NCBI RefSeq assembly: GCF_958450345.1
Contig: NC_088782.1
Coordinates: 101,586,358-101,650,357 of the forward strand
From: Calliphora vicina
Lineage: Eukaryota; Arthropoda; Insecta; Diptera; Calliphoridae
Direction of reading: 5' to 3'
Length of the DNA stretch: 64,000 bases
Shown here: positions 48,180 through 62,620 of the stretch, in pieces
Layout of the letters: every line of letters begins with the position of its first letter
How positions within the stretch are numbered: position 1 is the stretch's first letter
Notes under the pieces: generated by a model
Databases searched by the model: none
Seen by the model: only the letters and a program-made list of their open reading frames with translations
What the model was told of the DNA's origin: nothing
Program-made: the position numbers and the translations under genes

Positions 48180-48830
48180 GTTTTTTGATTTTAGTCCCAA
48201 ATTTTAAAAACCGGTTAACCGAGTGATATAAACCATATAAACCGGATAAGCGAAAATCAATCAACCGGTTCGCAAAAAACCAAAATTTCAAAGAAAACTA
48301 GATTTTTCGGTTAAACGGTTTATAAAAACTAGTTACACTCATTAAAAATTGGAACATGTAAAAAGAGCCATATTTTTTAAGTTTTCCTTTTATAGAGTCG
48401 GGAGTATATACAATATTCATATGAACCCTACAGAGAAATTAATACAAAAGCGTTTAAAGTAAAATTTGCTTCACTTCCGCGGACATTACACCACCTAACC
48501 CCCCTCCCTCAGACCTATCCAAACTTGGCCAATTTTTAAACAAATTTTAAGCTTGTATAGCCATTAGGGTAATCATTCGAGTAATTATAGTTCGATTAAT
48601 CGAATAATTATTCGAACAATTTAAAAATTACAATTTTGGAATAAATTTGTTCAAATTAGTTACTAGAGTATTCAGTTAATCGGGTTTCTGGTTAATCGCT
48701 TAATCGAACAAATAATTAATCGGGGTTTAGATTTATTTGGTTAATAATCGGTTAAGTTAAATTTATTCGGTTAACCGAATAATTTCTATTTAAAATTGAA
48801 AATACTAATCGAAAATATTAATCGAAATTC
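48180..48830. repeat. AT-rich region with clustered ggttaaccg / attaatcga motifs
   Basis: Motifs such as ccggttaaccg, tcggttaaacgg (48190..48330) and attaatcgaa, ggttaatcgcttaatcga (48590..48830) occur many times in both orientations. Such clusters typify subterminal regions of hAT-like MITEs, but no termini could be paired. Confidence 0.4.
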
Positions 48831-48834
48831 AATA

Positions 48835-51180
48835 TCTACAGAAATGTTATATGATTTCTCTTCTGATCATTCCCCAATTATAGTATCTTATTACGGGAGG
48901 ACTAACATTTCAAAATGTCATACTGAAACATTACTTTAAAACAAATTGGCTTAAATATATAAAATATATAAGCAGTTATATCCACACAGATCTTTGTATT
49001 CAGTGTGAGGAAGATGTAGATAAAAGTGTCAATGACTTTACGTCATTAATTGTATCGGCTCTAAATCATTCAAAGAGTCAAATATTTCCTAAAACCGATA
49101 TGCATATTTCCAACTCATATATTGAATGACTTCTTTTAGAAAAGAGAAAACTCAGAAGAGAATGGCAACAAAATAAATCATATGCTGCAAAGCAGAGGCT
49201 GTCTGCTGCTAGTAAAATTCTGAAAAAAGACCTTCAATTAGAAGAGGATCGCAGAAATATAAATTACATTCAAAGTTTGACAAATACCAAACACACAAAT
49301 TTTTCCCTTTGGAATTCAACGAAAAATATCAAGCCACCGGTAGACGGGCAAAGCCCTTTAAGGAAAGCTGGTGGTACCTGGGCTCGCAGCACGGAGGAAA
49401 AAGCTAAAATATTTGCCGATCACTTAAGTACAGTCTTTCATCCAAACTCGCCAACAACTGTTTTTGAACCTGAAGAGCCACCTGTGTCAACATTATCTAA
49501 TGATGACATATTAGCTATAAGCCCAGAAGACATTGACGAAGTAATCAATAATATTTAAAAAATCACCTGGAAATGATTCTGTTACACCTACTATGATTAA
49601 AAACCTACCGAGTGTGGCAATAATTGTGCTGTCTACAATATTTAATGCGATCTTTAAACATGGAGTTTTTCCGACAAATTGGAAAACTTCTCAGATAATA
49701 ATGACACCAAAGCCAGGTAAAGACTTGACCGTACCATCCTCCTATAGGCCAATAAGCTTGCTTCCTTGCTTATCGAAACTGTACGAAAAAGTGTTCCGAA
49801 AGAAAATCATACCATTTTTACATGAGAAAAATATAATCCAAGTTCATCAATTTGTTTTCCGGGAACGCCACGGAACAATCGATTAAGTTAATCGTATAAC
49901 CGGAGAGATAAGAAAATCCTTTGAATTAAAGAAATATTGTTCAGCTATATCTTTGCATAGTTGGGGGTAGTGCACTAAATGTTGATTGAAATCAGCACTG
50001 CACTATCACTCACTAAAATTGGAAAAAATTTAGTTTGCACTATTTTTTATCAGCTTTAGTGAAAATGCTTATTTCTTAACTAGCACTAAAAAAAATAGTG
50101 ATAGTGATAATTTTTTAACTATCACTAAACGAAGATTTAGTGCAAAAATCTGCAGTACAATTAATTAGTGCAAAATTTTAACCTGCAATCAATAAAAGGC
50201 TGCATTTGAATTGTTGAATTATCATGAAATTGTTGAATCCAAATTCGAAAAATAAAAATTTTAATTATTTTTAATGAAATATTAGTCTTAAGTTTTAAAT
50301 TAGTGTACAGGAATAAACATAAACCATTTTAAACTTAAAAATTTAGTGCACAATTTGAAGTTGCATTCAAATTAGTGCATACAAAAAAGTTGCAATAAGC
50401 TGATGATTGCATTTTTTTAAATCAACTAATTTAATTTTGAGTGCAAAATTTTTTAACTCACTATCACTAATGTTTAGTGAGGCTGCTAATTTTCAACTCA
50501 GCACTAAATATGAACAAAATGATTCCACTAATTTTGCACTATCACTAAGTATTAGTGCAAACTGCAAAATTAGTGCACTACCCCCATCTATGTAGTTTTG
50601 GATGTCGCTCAAGCCTTCGACAAAGTATGGAACAAAGGCCTGTTATATAAAATAAAATGTTTGCTGCTACCATCTACTCATAAACTATTGGAATCTTATC
50701 TATCGGACCGTATATTTACAGTTAAGTACAACGATTACGTGACAAGAGAATATAGGATTGGAGCAGGAGTACCACAAGGAAGTGTTCATGGACCTACCCT
50801 CTATTTGATTTACACCTCTGATTTGCCTACGAGCGATGAATTGACTATTTCTACATTTGCTGATGACACCGCAATTATTAGCTCGCATGAAAACCCATAT
50901 ATAGCATCTAGTATACTAGATGGCTACTTAAGATGTGTGGAAACATGGTTAAACAAATGGAGAATATGTGTAAATGAGTTAAAAAGCAAACATGTTACGT
51001 TCACACTGAGGAGGGGATGCTGTCCACCTGTCACACTTAACAAGGATAATATACCTCACACAGTGGGAGAAAACCATAATTTAGTGGAACTAAATTCGTA
51101 TCTTCTAAACGCTTGTCCAAATTAATTTCATTTATATGGAAATATTGCAGGCAAGGAGGTAAGCTAATAAAGTAATGCAA
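48835..51180 (+). pseudogene. Jockey-like LINE, truncated, frameshifted and split by a MITE
   Basis: It starts in an endonuclease C-terminus (FSSDHSPIIVSYYG). Then come an ordered jockey-type linker (STEEKAKIFADHLSTVFHPN) and reverse transcriptase motifs: SPGNDSVTPTMIKNLP, NWKTSQIIMTPKPGKDLTVP, SSYRPISLLPCLSKLYEKVF, then after the MITE LDVAQAFDKVWNKGLLYKIK, AGVPQGSVHGPTLYLIYTSD and ISTFADDTAIIS. The two catalytic Asp motifs are present. A one-base insertion near 49555 breaks the frame (NNI/KKSPGND), stops occur upstream, and the 5' ORF is absent. The region after 51125 is degraded. Dead copy. Confidence 0.85.
49962..50586. mobile_element. MITE nested in the jockey reverse transcriptase, packed with TAGTG motifs
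   Basis: The ends TGGGGGTAGTGCACTAA mirror perfectly for 17 bp. The body holds about 25 TAGTG or CACTA motifs, often as TTAGTGCAAA. No ORF of note. It sits between the region encoding KKYCSAIS and LDVAQAF of the LINE. Flanks tttgcatagt and tctatgtagt are similar but not identical, so the target duplication is uncertain. hAT-like by structure only. Confidence 0.8.
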
Positions 51181-52050
51181 AATGGGTACTGCTACTTCAG
51201 TAGAATGAGCGGGAGAGGCTGCTAAACTACACTACCTCGGAAGAAATTCTATACTATTTTCAATTGTAAGAAATTATTTTAATATATCTTTCAAAAAATT
51301 TAAATTATATAAGTAATTTTATTTATAGCAAGTAACTATTTAAATCTATAGATTATGGACATTTAACCTATTGCCGGCATAGGTCGAAATATTCATATAA
51401 AATTAATCTTTTTTTAGTTTTATTAATAAGTTTATTTTTAAAAACGAATAACAATTATTAGTTATGAAATGATTTTATTTCATTATTATAAATAATTTAG
51501 TTATAATTAAACAATGAAATAAAGTGTAATTAAGCTAACTAACACTTGTTACAATTTTGGAACTAGGAAGTAATGGATCCAACAAAAGTTGCCTAACATC
51601 TTTCGATAACGGTTCCACTTTTTTATAGCTTGCAGATGAAACTAGAGATGCTAATCGGCACTGAATTTTGAAAATCCTGGGGTTCGGGATTTGGTAAAGA
51701 ATCCCGAAATCCCGACCTGGGTTTTCGGGATTTTCGGGAAATTTAAAATCCCGAAAATTATAAGAAAGATACGTACATAATTATGTCTTTACAATTGAAA
51801 GAAAATTTTTTATTTAGCAATTAATTTTTATTAGACACCAAAAAGATTAAAATACTTGCATGAGTACATTACGGTGGGTCGATTTTTTTGACGAAAAAAA
51901 AAACCAAGAAACGATAGGTCTAAAATCAAATCCTATTTTGCGCATTTCGTCTTTTATCCAATGATATTTCAGTATTTTTTATTGAATAAAAGGCAAAATA
52001 CGCAAATGTTATATTTTTAATCTAAATAAAGCACTACCATATTTAAAAGG
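51181..52050. other. Intronic, no gene; possible MITE pieces
   Basis: At 51680..51770 short inverted motifs (atcccgaaat, cgggattttcggg) cluster, resembling subterminal repeats. Nothing else recognised. Confidence 0.4.
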
Positions 52051-52054
52051 ACTC

Positions 52055-53550
<1,496 letters not shown>

Positions 53551-53554
53551 ATTG

Positions 53555-54030
53555 CATGCTTTGACAAAAAACAACAAAACGTATGCTTGGGTGTGCAAGC
53601 TTTGTGTATTTTGTTTTTTTTTTGTGTTTTGTTTCTTTTGGCGTTGTTGTTGTTTTTTATACAACTAAACGTTTGTTTGGTTGTGTGTTAGTTTTTTTGA
53701 CAAAAAAGCAACAAAACGTATGTTTTTGGATGTGCATGCTTTGCGTATTTTGTTTTTTTTTGTGTTTTGTTTCTTTTGGCGTTGTTGTTGTTTTTTATAC
53801 AACTAAACTTTTGTTTGGTTGTGTGTTGGTTTTTTTGACAAAAAATCAACAAATCGTATGTTTGAATGTGCATGCTTTGCGTATTTTGTTTCTTTTGGCG
53901 TTGTTGTTGTTTTTTATACAATTAAACGTATGTTTGGATGTGTGTTGGTTTCATTGCCTTGCGTATTTTGTTTTTTCTTTTGGTGTTTTGTTTCGTTTGG
54001 CGTTGTTGTTGTTTTTTGTGTTCTTGATAA
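53555..54030 (+). repeat. ~137 bp tandem repeat, about 3.5 units
   Basis: ttgacaaaaaacaacaaaac at 53561 recurs at 53697 and 53835 (spacing 136 and 138). Each unit contains tgtgcatgctttgcgtattttg, gtttcttttggcgttgttgttg and tttttatacaactaaac. The last unit is shorter. The open frames in it are repetitive and Phe/Val/Cys-rich by composition, not genuine. Confidence 0.85.
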
Positions 54031-54061
54031 ATTTAGGATGCTGTACGCTGAAAGTGGGCAA

Positions 54062-55435
54062 TGTACATTAGAGTGCTCCAAGATTGTATGGACGAAAAAA
54101 ACTTTCTAGGTACAGGCCGTCCCCCCCTCTAGAATTGTTCTATGTATTGTAGAAACACGTTGTGTAAAATATTAGGATGATAGGATAACGTTAACTGGTG
54201 GCGCAACGACGCTGAAGTTTTGAGGTGCATTTACAAGGGGAAAATACGCAATTTTTTCAGTTTTTGTAAAAATTTTGCCATTAAATAATGACTTTTACAA
54301 TTTAATTTAAAAGAATCGAAATGTGTACGTAATTGTCGTTATAATAAGATATAAAAGACAAAAATTAGTGAAAAAATGTTAAAGTTATTAAAAAATCGCC
54401 AGGCCATTAACGTGTCTCAGGCCACTAGAACAAGAAATTTATGAACAAAATTAACATATTTTGAGAAATATTAAATTAAAAGCTTATTTTTACTTAAAAT
54501 ATATCCATATTTACTTGTATATGAGTTTTTGTCCTCGTAGGATACCGTTAACCTATTCGCAGGTATGACCAAAAAAATTAAATTTTTTTAACGGCAGTTT
54601 CAAAACTCCAATTTCAAATTTTTAAAAATTTTGTTAAACAAATTTCAGAATTTTTTGATCATCACATGGGGATTTATTAACAACATAATAGGGAATAAAA
54701 ATGTGAAAAAAGTATGTCAATACCTCCTATAGTTTTTCCGTACCTGCGATATAAATTTTGCGATTTTCGAGAAAAACTAATTTTTTGGCCAAATTTTGGG
54801 GAATGACCAGAATTTCCTTACTGTAATGATTTTTAAGTAAAAGCTATTCAGAATAATATAGTCCAGGCAATTTTAAATATAGTCTGAAAGTTTTACTAAA
54901 ATCGGAAAACTTTAACCCTTAAATCGTGAAGGTCAAAGGTCAATTTTTTCAATATTTGGAATTTCTCATGGAAAGATAGCGAAATATTATATATTTTTGG
55001 GCCGATTATGATGAAACTTAAGAAAAATATAAAATGAAGTCTAGTATTCACAATAACAGTACAAAAATGGATATTAACCCTTAATAGCACTTGGGGTCCA
55101 AATGACCCTCAACTTTTAAAATCACGAAAAACACATTCATTTTGACCCCAAGTACTCTTAAGGGTTAATTTCCATTTTTGTACTGTTATTGTGAATACTA
55201 GACTTCATTTTATATTTTTCTTAAGTTTCATCATAATCGGCCCAAAAATATATAATATTTCGCTATCTTTCCATGAGAAATTCCAAATATTGAAAAAATT
55301 GACCTTTGACCATCACGATTTAAGGGTTAAAGTTTTCCGATTTTAGTAAAACTTTCAGACTATATTTAAAATTGCCTGGACTATATTATTCTGAATAGCT
55401 TTTACTTAAAAATCATTACAGTAAGGAAATCACAC
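54062..55435 (+). mobile_element. Fold-back-like repeat, copy 3, with a long central palindrome
   Basis: The left part shares ordered blocks with copies at 10245 and 12895. Its inner end forms a palindrome: 54813..55110 is mirrored at 55135..55430 with only a handful of differences, around a centre of about 24 bp. The right arm stops before reaching the outer blocks, so the second arm is truncated. No coding capacity. No clear target duplication found. Confidence 0.75.
54813..55430. repeat. Near-perfect palindrome, ~297 bp arms, ~24 bp loop
   Basis: tttccttactgtaatgattt at the left is mirrored by aaatcattacagtaaggaaa at the right, and the match continues to cagtacaaaaatgga / tccatttttgtactg near the centre, with about 98% identity by eye. 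The loop is near 55111..55134. A transcript across it would fold into a long hairpin. Confidence 0.93.
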
Positions 55436-57010
55436 TGTAGATAATGTAACAGTGGGCACTTCTATAAAAACGCTATGTTTTTGGAACAGATTTTCACCGT
55501 CTTAGCAATTTCGGCATTTGAAAATAAAAAGTGGCAAATAAATGATAATTATAAAATTATTTCTGTTCCCTAAAATATTAATTTTCAAGTCCTAAGGTTT
55601 TCAGCAATAAAAATAAAGTAATAAAATAAATAAATTTCTTCTGTAATGCTGCATTAAGATGAAGATTTTTTCCATTTTAATTTTGGATGCAAAACCTATT
55701 GCTTTTAAGCCCCTGTCGCATTGCTTCTGTTGCACTTTTATTATGCGTGATAAAACTAAAGCATGTAAAGACTGTATTAAAAGCAATGTAGACTTAACCA
55801 ATATTGTTTGGTCTGTCAAACGGGGATATTAGGGATGACCTTATTTTGAACATTTTGAATTTTTTATATTCGGCTGTGCCGTATCTTGTAGGGTAGAGGG
55901 TAGGGGGATAGGGTCAATTATGAGCCGCTCCTCACAAATTTTATTGTGATATCTATAACCATTTAAATGCTAAATCATTTCAAAGTTTATATTTTTCTTG
56001 ATGGAAATCACTACATTATAATCTTTTTACTTTTTAAGGTAAATGACTTTCGAAAAAAAACACAAAATTATTTAATTTCACTAAAATATTAATCTTCCCA
56101 AGGTTTCCACCAATATCAAAAACTTACATAAAAAGCTTTTTACTCTTCAGAAGCTCCACAAGCCTTTCCCACTTTAAAAACTTTTAACGTTTTTACATAT
56201 CTTGCATCAAGCAGGTATTGCGTGATTAAGATTGGGTAACGTGATGGGCCCGAATCATACTGATAATGATTTGCCTATTCTTCGCTATTACTGCACAATA
56301 GAGAAGTGTTTTAGCGTAAAAAAATAGTAAAAAAACTAAAACTTTTAAGGTAGAAAGTGATCTTTGTGAGCTATTTATAGTGTATGATATTTTCAGATTG
56401 CATTGATATGTTCACTAGAGTTGTTTAGCTTTACCCTAGTTACAACTTTGTAATATATTGGGGGGATTCAAACGGTCTGCTATTAGGTAGTATTGTCATA
56501 ATGTCGTGAAATATTTTTTTAGTTTAAACAAATTCTTCTTGTGCTGCAAACAAAAAAAAGTGTTATTTTATGACAAACCAATAAATATAGTTCAAAAATT
56601 CTTATTAATTTATAACTTCTTTGTTTGAAATCCAACAAAAAGTTTTTTAAACTAAAAAAATATTTTATGACATTATGATAATACGACCTTATAGGAGACC
56701 GTTTGAATTCCCAAGTTGTTAGTGAAAAATTAGGAGTCCCTGGAAGTTATTCTAAAACGAAAAACCAATTTTTTGGGAAAAAAATTAAACAAAATTTGTT
56801 TTGCGGACTCTTAGCTATACTATTGTCATATAAAATTAAGTCTATCACCAAGTCTGAATTAGCTGTTGGCCAAAAACTGATGACACCTTTTTTTGAAGGC
56901 TCACTGAATTTCAGAATTTTTGGTGGCCCATAGAAAAAAATTGGTAACCAAAATGGACAAACTGGGTATAGGGTTTTACTTCCCTATTGTAGTAGAGTCG
57001 AACCTATACT
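55436..57010. repeat. Degraded repeat with sister at 23230..23420, host of a MITE
   Basis: 56349..56440 (gtgatctttgtgagctattt, tttcagattgcattgatatg) and 56945..57010 (ggacaaactgggtatagggt, cgaacctatactgt) match 23247..23310 and 23330..23400. Between them lie the MITE at 56461 and about 230 bp of extra sequence that includes a short frame I do not recognise. No gene. Confidence 0.6.
56461..56712. mobile_element. MITE with ~65 bp inverted repeats
   Basis: Ends GGGGGATTCAAACGGTCT and mirror AGACCGTTTGAATTCCC, with matching continuing through gtcataatgtcgtgaaatat and tttttagttt for about 65 bp. The centre holds no ORF. Target duplication not evident. Confidence 0.78.
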
Positions 57011-59859
57011 GTCATGATCGTGTGTTTTTCCAAAAGTCCTCATTTCTTTCACAGTGTTAATCGATGCAAAAAATGTTAAATTATAGTTCATGTTCAATAT
57101 TTCTACACATTTTTTTTATAATTTCCATTCCATTTATAACTTTTATTTTTGTATTAAAAAGTTGGCATTACTAATCAGCTGTTTGAAAACACAACATTTT
57201 TTTAATTGCAAATTTTTACAAATTTACGTTTTTTTTTCGATATTTTTCAGATTGAGAGTAATTTCTTTTCACTCTCTAAAATAATGTTACTAGATATTTT
57301 TAACTGAAAAGCAGCCAAACACACTTATTGCAATATAATCAACATATTTATGACTGCTTAAACAGTTGAAATCATGGATCGATATTGCCCATTTTAATAC
57401 CAAACAAACAGATGTCAGGCAGCTAGATCATCCTAGAATGTTGTGAGGATCCATGATATATATACACTTTTTGAATTTACGACCAATATTTTGATATGTT
57501 ACAAACGGAATGACAAAATCAGTATACCCACGAACTTTTTGGTGGTGGGTATAAAAATTGATAACGCAGTTGTAACTTCATTTAAACGGAGTTTTTTATT
57601 ATCATTTTTCCAAGTAGATAAACCTTCAATGTATGTTCACATGCAATAACTAAATAGTGGTTTGTTTCTGGCATGTGGTCTACCAATATTTATAATTTAA
57701 TCACAGATGGCTTTTGTCAGGGCTGAAATATTTTTGTAGCCGTGATTGTTTGTTTTTTTTTCTCCATAACAGGCAAGACGCAGTTTAAGCATGACATTAA
57801 ATAATTTTCTCAATTTAAGCATATAACAAAGAAAGTGTATTTTTCACTTCTCTATAAATGTTACATATCTATGTATATATAACAGCATAACTCCATCTAT
57901 ATATAGAGTACAAAAAGCCATATAAATCATCCACGCAACATTTACAATATGTTCTATGTCTTTATTTTACATCAACTAAATATTCATCCTGTCACCTGTA
58001 ACCGCACCCAATGATATTTATATTCTAACCAAAATTCAATTCCCTCCACTCATGTGGCACTTGAGTACGAAATTCATTATAATTTTAATTTGCATTAAAT
58101 TGTATTTTAGTTGTAGGACCTTTTAAAGCAGCTGCATGCATCTTGTTCACATTCGCATAAATAGTTGTACATGAATTTAAAATTCAATGGACAATTTCGT
58201 ATATAATCACATTTAGTGTTAAACAACTGGAAAATTGTTGCCGTTTTTGCGTGCGTATAAATCAAAATAAATTAAAAACAATAAATTATCATTTACAAAA
58301 ATACAAATTCATTTACATTTACATTCAAAAATTTCCATATACATTGAAATGGAATTGTATATGTATTCGCACTATATTGTAAATTTACATACACATTAAT
58401 TTGAGCATATAAATTGGTGATTTTGTCATTTTAAATTCGAAAATAAACAAAATACCAGTATTGTATTTATGTATGTAAAAACTAAATTGTACCCAACAAA
58501 GTATGTATGTATTTATTCATTCATTATTCTTTTCTGCTTATTCCATACTATTCATTTCAATTTGAATTCAATTATTTTTTTACAAATTATTCTTAGAAAT
58601 TAAGAGCCATTGTCATGGCAGCAGCATTATTCGAGACTTTGAATGACAAACAAATACAGCTATTATAATTAAATTGCTTTTTGAAATTCGAAACAAGAGA
58701 TTTTTGTTATCAAATATGTAGATAGATATCATTATTATTTTTCAATAGAAATTCAGTTGTAATTATTTTACATTTTATTTATTTGGTTATTAAATGAAAT
58801 GGAAATTTAGTAAAATTAATTGGTGACGGAATGGCAAGAAAATAATGTGGTTAATAATTTGGAGGTAAACAGTGATGTAAACCAATGTCTAAATGTTCAT
58901 TATTTCTTAAGTTTTTATGATTTTGACAGCATATCATACAATTTTGTGTCAACGATGCTACCAGAAATATAATTGCTAAATTTCAGAATCCAAGATATAC
59001 AGGCAACCATTTTATTAAAGAATCGAAGAAAAGTGAACTAAATCTCTTACAAGTGTTATTACCGAGATAGAATTCGGCATTATATAAGTTTTAAGTAAAC
59101 AGAAATTTTGATAGCAAACTATGAGATAGATGTGTATGTTTGTTTCCCAAGGGGCCCTAGAAGGGCTACACTAAAATCACTTAAAGGCTTTGTATCGATG
59201 TAAAATTCGAAAACTACACATACAATTTCTACAATCTGAAATTCCTCTACTAAATTTATAAGAATCGGCTAGTGACCCTAGCCACCTGCAGAAAATCCAT
59301 TAGTTTATAACAAATTCGGATATCGTGATGTTTTTTATCTTTATCCCTTAAAATTTAAAACTTAAAAACTAAAAATATTAGAGTGTGGTATTCGGCTTTA
59401 CCTTTCTTTTTATTTGTTAAGGAAATGTGAAGATATTTATGGGACAAAGCATGGTGATAATAACAAAAAAAGCATGGTGATAATAACAAACAAAATCGTA
59501 TGTTCGCGACCGGTACTTTAGCTAATTAATAAAAACAATAGAGATATTTTATTGTGTAAATACCGGATAGAGACCTACATTAATATACTTTTAAAATAAA
59601 TTAATCGCTTTTAAATACTCCGTTCCATTTCGCAGATCATTTCGCAGATTTTTACATTTCACTACTGTCACCCAAAGTTGACTTCTATTTTGCGTACGTT
59701 GTTTATAACTATCATTATGAAAACTTAAACTCGATGAAATCCATCTTTAGCACTAAACATAGAGCTACCAAAATGCTATCGAATCGAAAAAAAAAATGCT
59801 AAGAAAAGTTTTGTTTTCTATATTTTTTGGACATCAAAAGCATAAGAACGTACGTTCGT
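57011..59859. other. Intronic, no gene recognised
   Basis: 57420..57555 is the end block of the dispersed family (gatccatgatatatatacac, gttacaaacggaatgacaaa, ggtggtgggtataaaa). A 22 bp direct duplication (aagcatggtgataataacaa) lies at 59447..59494. The rest, especially 57900..58860, looks like unique AT-rich intron. Confidence 0.5.
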
Positions 59860-61280
59860 GACCTCAAAAACAATTTTTTTTTTCTCAAAACAATTTTTTT
59901 TTGTCATAAATTATTTTTCCAAAAAAAAAATTTAAAAAACTTTTTTATTTCGAAAAGAAAAAAATTTAAATTTTGTATACCTTAAATTATTTAAAAAAAA
60001 AAAATATTTTTATGAATAATTTGGTGAAGGGTATCTAAGATTCGGCTCAGCCGAATATATCTCTCTTACTTGTTTTTTTTCAAAATTGGACAAGTTTAGA
60101 TTCGTCTGGAGGGGAATATGTACGCTTAAGTAAGCCAAATTTTATTTTAGACGATTTTGCATTATTTTTGAATCTAATTGAGTTATTGACTTGAAATTTT
60201 TTTTGTAAGACCAAAAATTAACTTATCTAAACAAAACAATATAGCTTTGAATAAATGTGGATCAAATTGTTCCTAATATTTGCAATCATATTAAAATTTT
60301 GATTTAAATTTTAGTTTTAGAAACTCAATGAATATGTAATATGTAATAAAATCTTTATTTATTAACGAAACTCAATGAAATTTTTAACGTTTTTTATGTT
60401 TGATATTATAAATAACAACCTGCCAGGTCAAAGGCAATCCCGCAATTCCTAAAAATTGGAGAGAAAATCCCAAAAATGGTATTTTTTACCATTTCCTTCG
60501 GACCTGGGAAAATACTTTGGCGATAAATAGGGAATACATCAAGGTTTCCAAAGCTGCTTTTTGTTTTCTGATCCCAGCTTTGGGATTTTAGAACATGTGG
60601 CCCAAAGTTGAATTTTTGATAAAAAGTAGGTCAAATTTCGAAGGGCGTAAGGGCTACATATTCTAAGAATAGGACATGTTATTTACACCAAAATGTTCTC
60701 CGTAAAGACACCTTAGAGAAAAACATAAAATGTTTATATGTGCTTAAAGAAAGTTTTTTTTAATAAAAAAAGAGTTAAGTCACCTTTTCGCCCAAAAAAC
60801 AGCAAAATTCTACTATTTTTTTAATATTTAAATTGAAAACCGTTTATTTTTGGAGCCTTAATTGATATTTTCCTGAAATCTTTTGTATGTTATTCGTAAT
60901 TTAAATCGAGACCATTCGGTCCAAAAGTACGACCCATATTTTCAAAAAATCGGACCAAGGTATTAAAATTTCAATTTTGAAATGCCTATAACTCGAAAAG
61001 TATAAGAGATCCATTCAAGGCCTAGGCGAGCGCTTTGTTAAAAATATAAAAATCTTTGAAATCGGACAGCAAACAAAAAAATTGCACGTGTTTAATCTTG
61101 CATGTCGAAGGTACCCTACTTTGCCCCCATTTTAATATCTTAAACTCGAATGCTCCTTGGCTACGCCCACGTCAAATTTTATCCCGATCGGACCGAGCCG
61201 TTTAGAAATACCAGATTTATTTCCAAAAAATTTTGATTCTTTCCCACTGTGGAATATAAAACTCTTTTTATATAAATTGA
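59860..61280. repeat. Degraded repeat mosaic
   Basis: 60020..60070 has gggtatctaagattcggctcagccgaatatat, a palindromic edge like that at 16059. 60420..60560 (aatcccaaaaatggtatttt) resembles repeat blocks at 18100 and 43040. No coding sequence recognised. Confidence 0.45.
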
Positions 61281-61918
61281 CATCTAAATTTTGCAGCTGG
61301 TGAGATCATTAAAGCTTGTAAAGCACCTAGCATTGCAATTAAATAAATTGTCATTAAAATAAAATCAAGTGGGATTTGAATTTGTATCAAGGACTACTTA
61401 TATTTTAAATATCTGCTCATTTTTAAAAAAAATATGTGAGACACAAGGTGGCGTGTAATTTTGCTAATTAATCGTAAAGAGCTTTAACTTCAACTTTGGT
61501 ATCTTTGGTAACCCCCACTGAAATTTTCCGACAAACATTTTCGTAGAATATTTGAATCCCAAGATGGTCTTTTTGAAAGGACTTTTTTTGATTTGAGGGG
61601 TCAAATTTACCGCTAAAGAGAGAAGCTACAAGGTAATGATCTTCCGCAAAATTATAAATTTCCATAATATAACACTAACAATAAGAATTCTCTCAAACAT
61701 TTATTTACAAAATTATTTTTCATTTAGCATAATACTCCCTTCGATTAAAAAAATTAAAACTTTGACCCACTTTAAAAAAAAAAAACTTAGACCAGCTGGA
61801 CTATAAGTTTATTCCACTAAAATGATTTACTCAGCCTACCCTTTCAGAATTATAGAGTCGCTATTATGTTCCAATCAAAAAGTCTCAATTTGTTGGACAG
61901 TGTATCTTACATTTACAG

Positions 61919-62054
61919 TTGGTCTGTTCAATAACTAAAAACTATTACGAATTATCACAGTTTATAAATTTTCCAGTTTTTCAATATAAATTTAAAATTT
62001 TTGTGTGAAAATTTGTAATAATTCGTAATAGTTTATTGTTATTGAACAGACCAA
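61919..62054. mobile_element. Small palindromic MITE, ~41 bp arms
   Basis: TTGGTCTGTTCAATAAC at 61919 is mirrored by GTTATTGAACAGACCAA to 62054; the match extends through aaactattacgaattat. If the ends are trimmed by one base, AGT flanks both sides. Non-coding. Confidence 0.78.
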
Positions 62055-62279
62055 GTATCTTATTTAATTTTAGAATTATGAAAAATATCAAAACAAAATT
62101 ATAAAATAAATCAAATATTTTTACTAATTTTATTCGATTATTCCACATAAAATTATAAAAACTATTCGATATTCGAAAATTTTAGTTTTTAAAATTATTC
62201 GAATAAGTATTTGTAAGAACTTGATTGAGTTCATTATTCGGATGGATACTGGTATTCAATAGGAATTTATGTATAATTG

Positions 62280-62620
62280 CGCCATATTCCGCAAAGGAAT
62301 TTCTTTGGTAGCTTGGATAAATTATATACTGTTTCTTATCATATCATAGGATCTGAAATATATATAAAGAAAAGCGCAAAATATTTGTGAATAATATAAA
62401 TTTTTTTGGGAGGTTGTCTCAAATTTTATCCCATAATTCTGTTATTAGTTGGCTGACCCATTTTTAATACCAAACAGTTTAGCACGTGACGGTTAGCTCA
62501 ATCCATTTAGAATATCACAGATATAGTATGAACTTTACAGGGTCTTAGATGAATATTTCTCAATGTTACACACTGAATAATAAACTAATTCAGCACATTT
62601 GGTTTTGGAGGGTATAAAAG
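62280..62620 (+). repeat. Dispersed 'tatgggagctatg' repeat, end portion
   Basis: Carries gggaggttgtctcaaatttt, gcacgtgacggttagctcaa, cttagatgaatatttctcaa, gttacacactgaataataaa and tttggaggg tataaaag, parallel to 17630..17945. Non-coding. Confidence 0.65.

Noticed and set aside
53583..54071. 162-codon Phe/Val/Cys-rich frame resembling a membrane protein
   Set aside because: It follows the ~137 bp tandem repeat, and its hydrophobicity comes from GTT/TTT-rich DNA.
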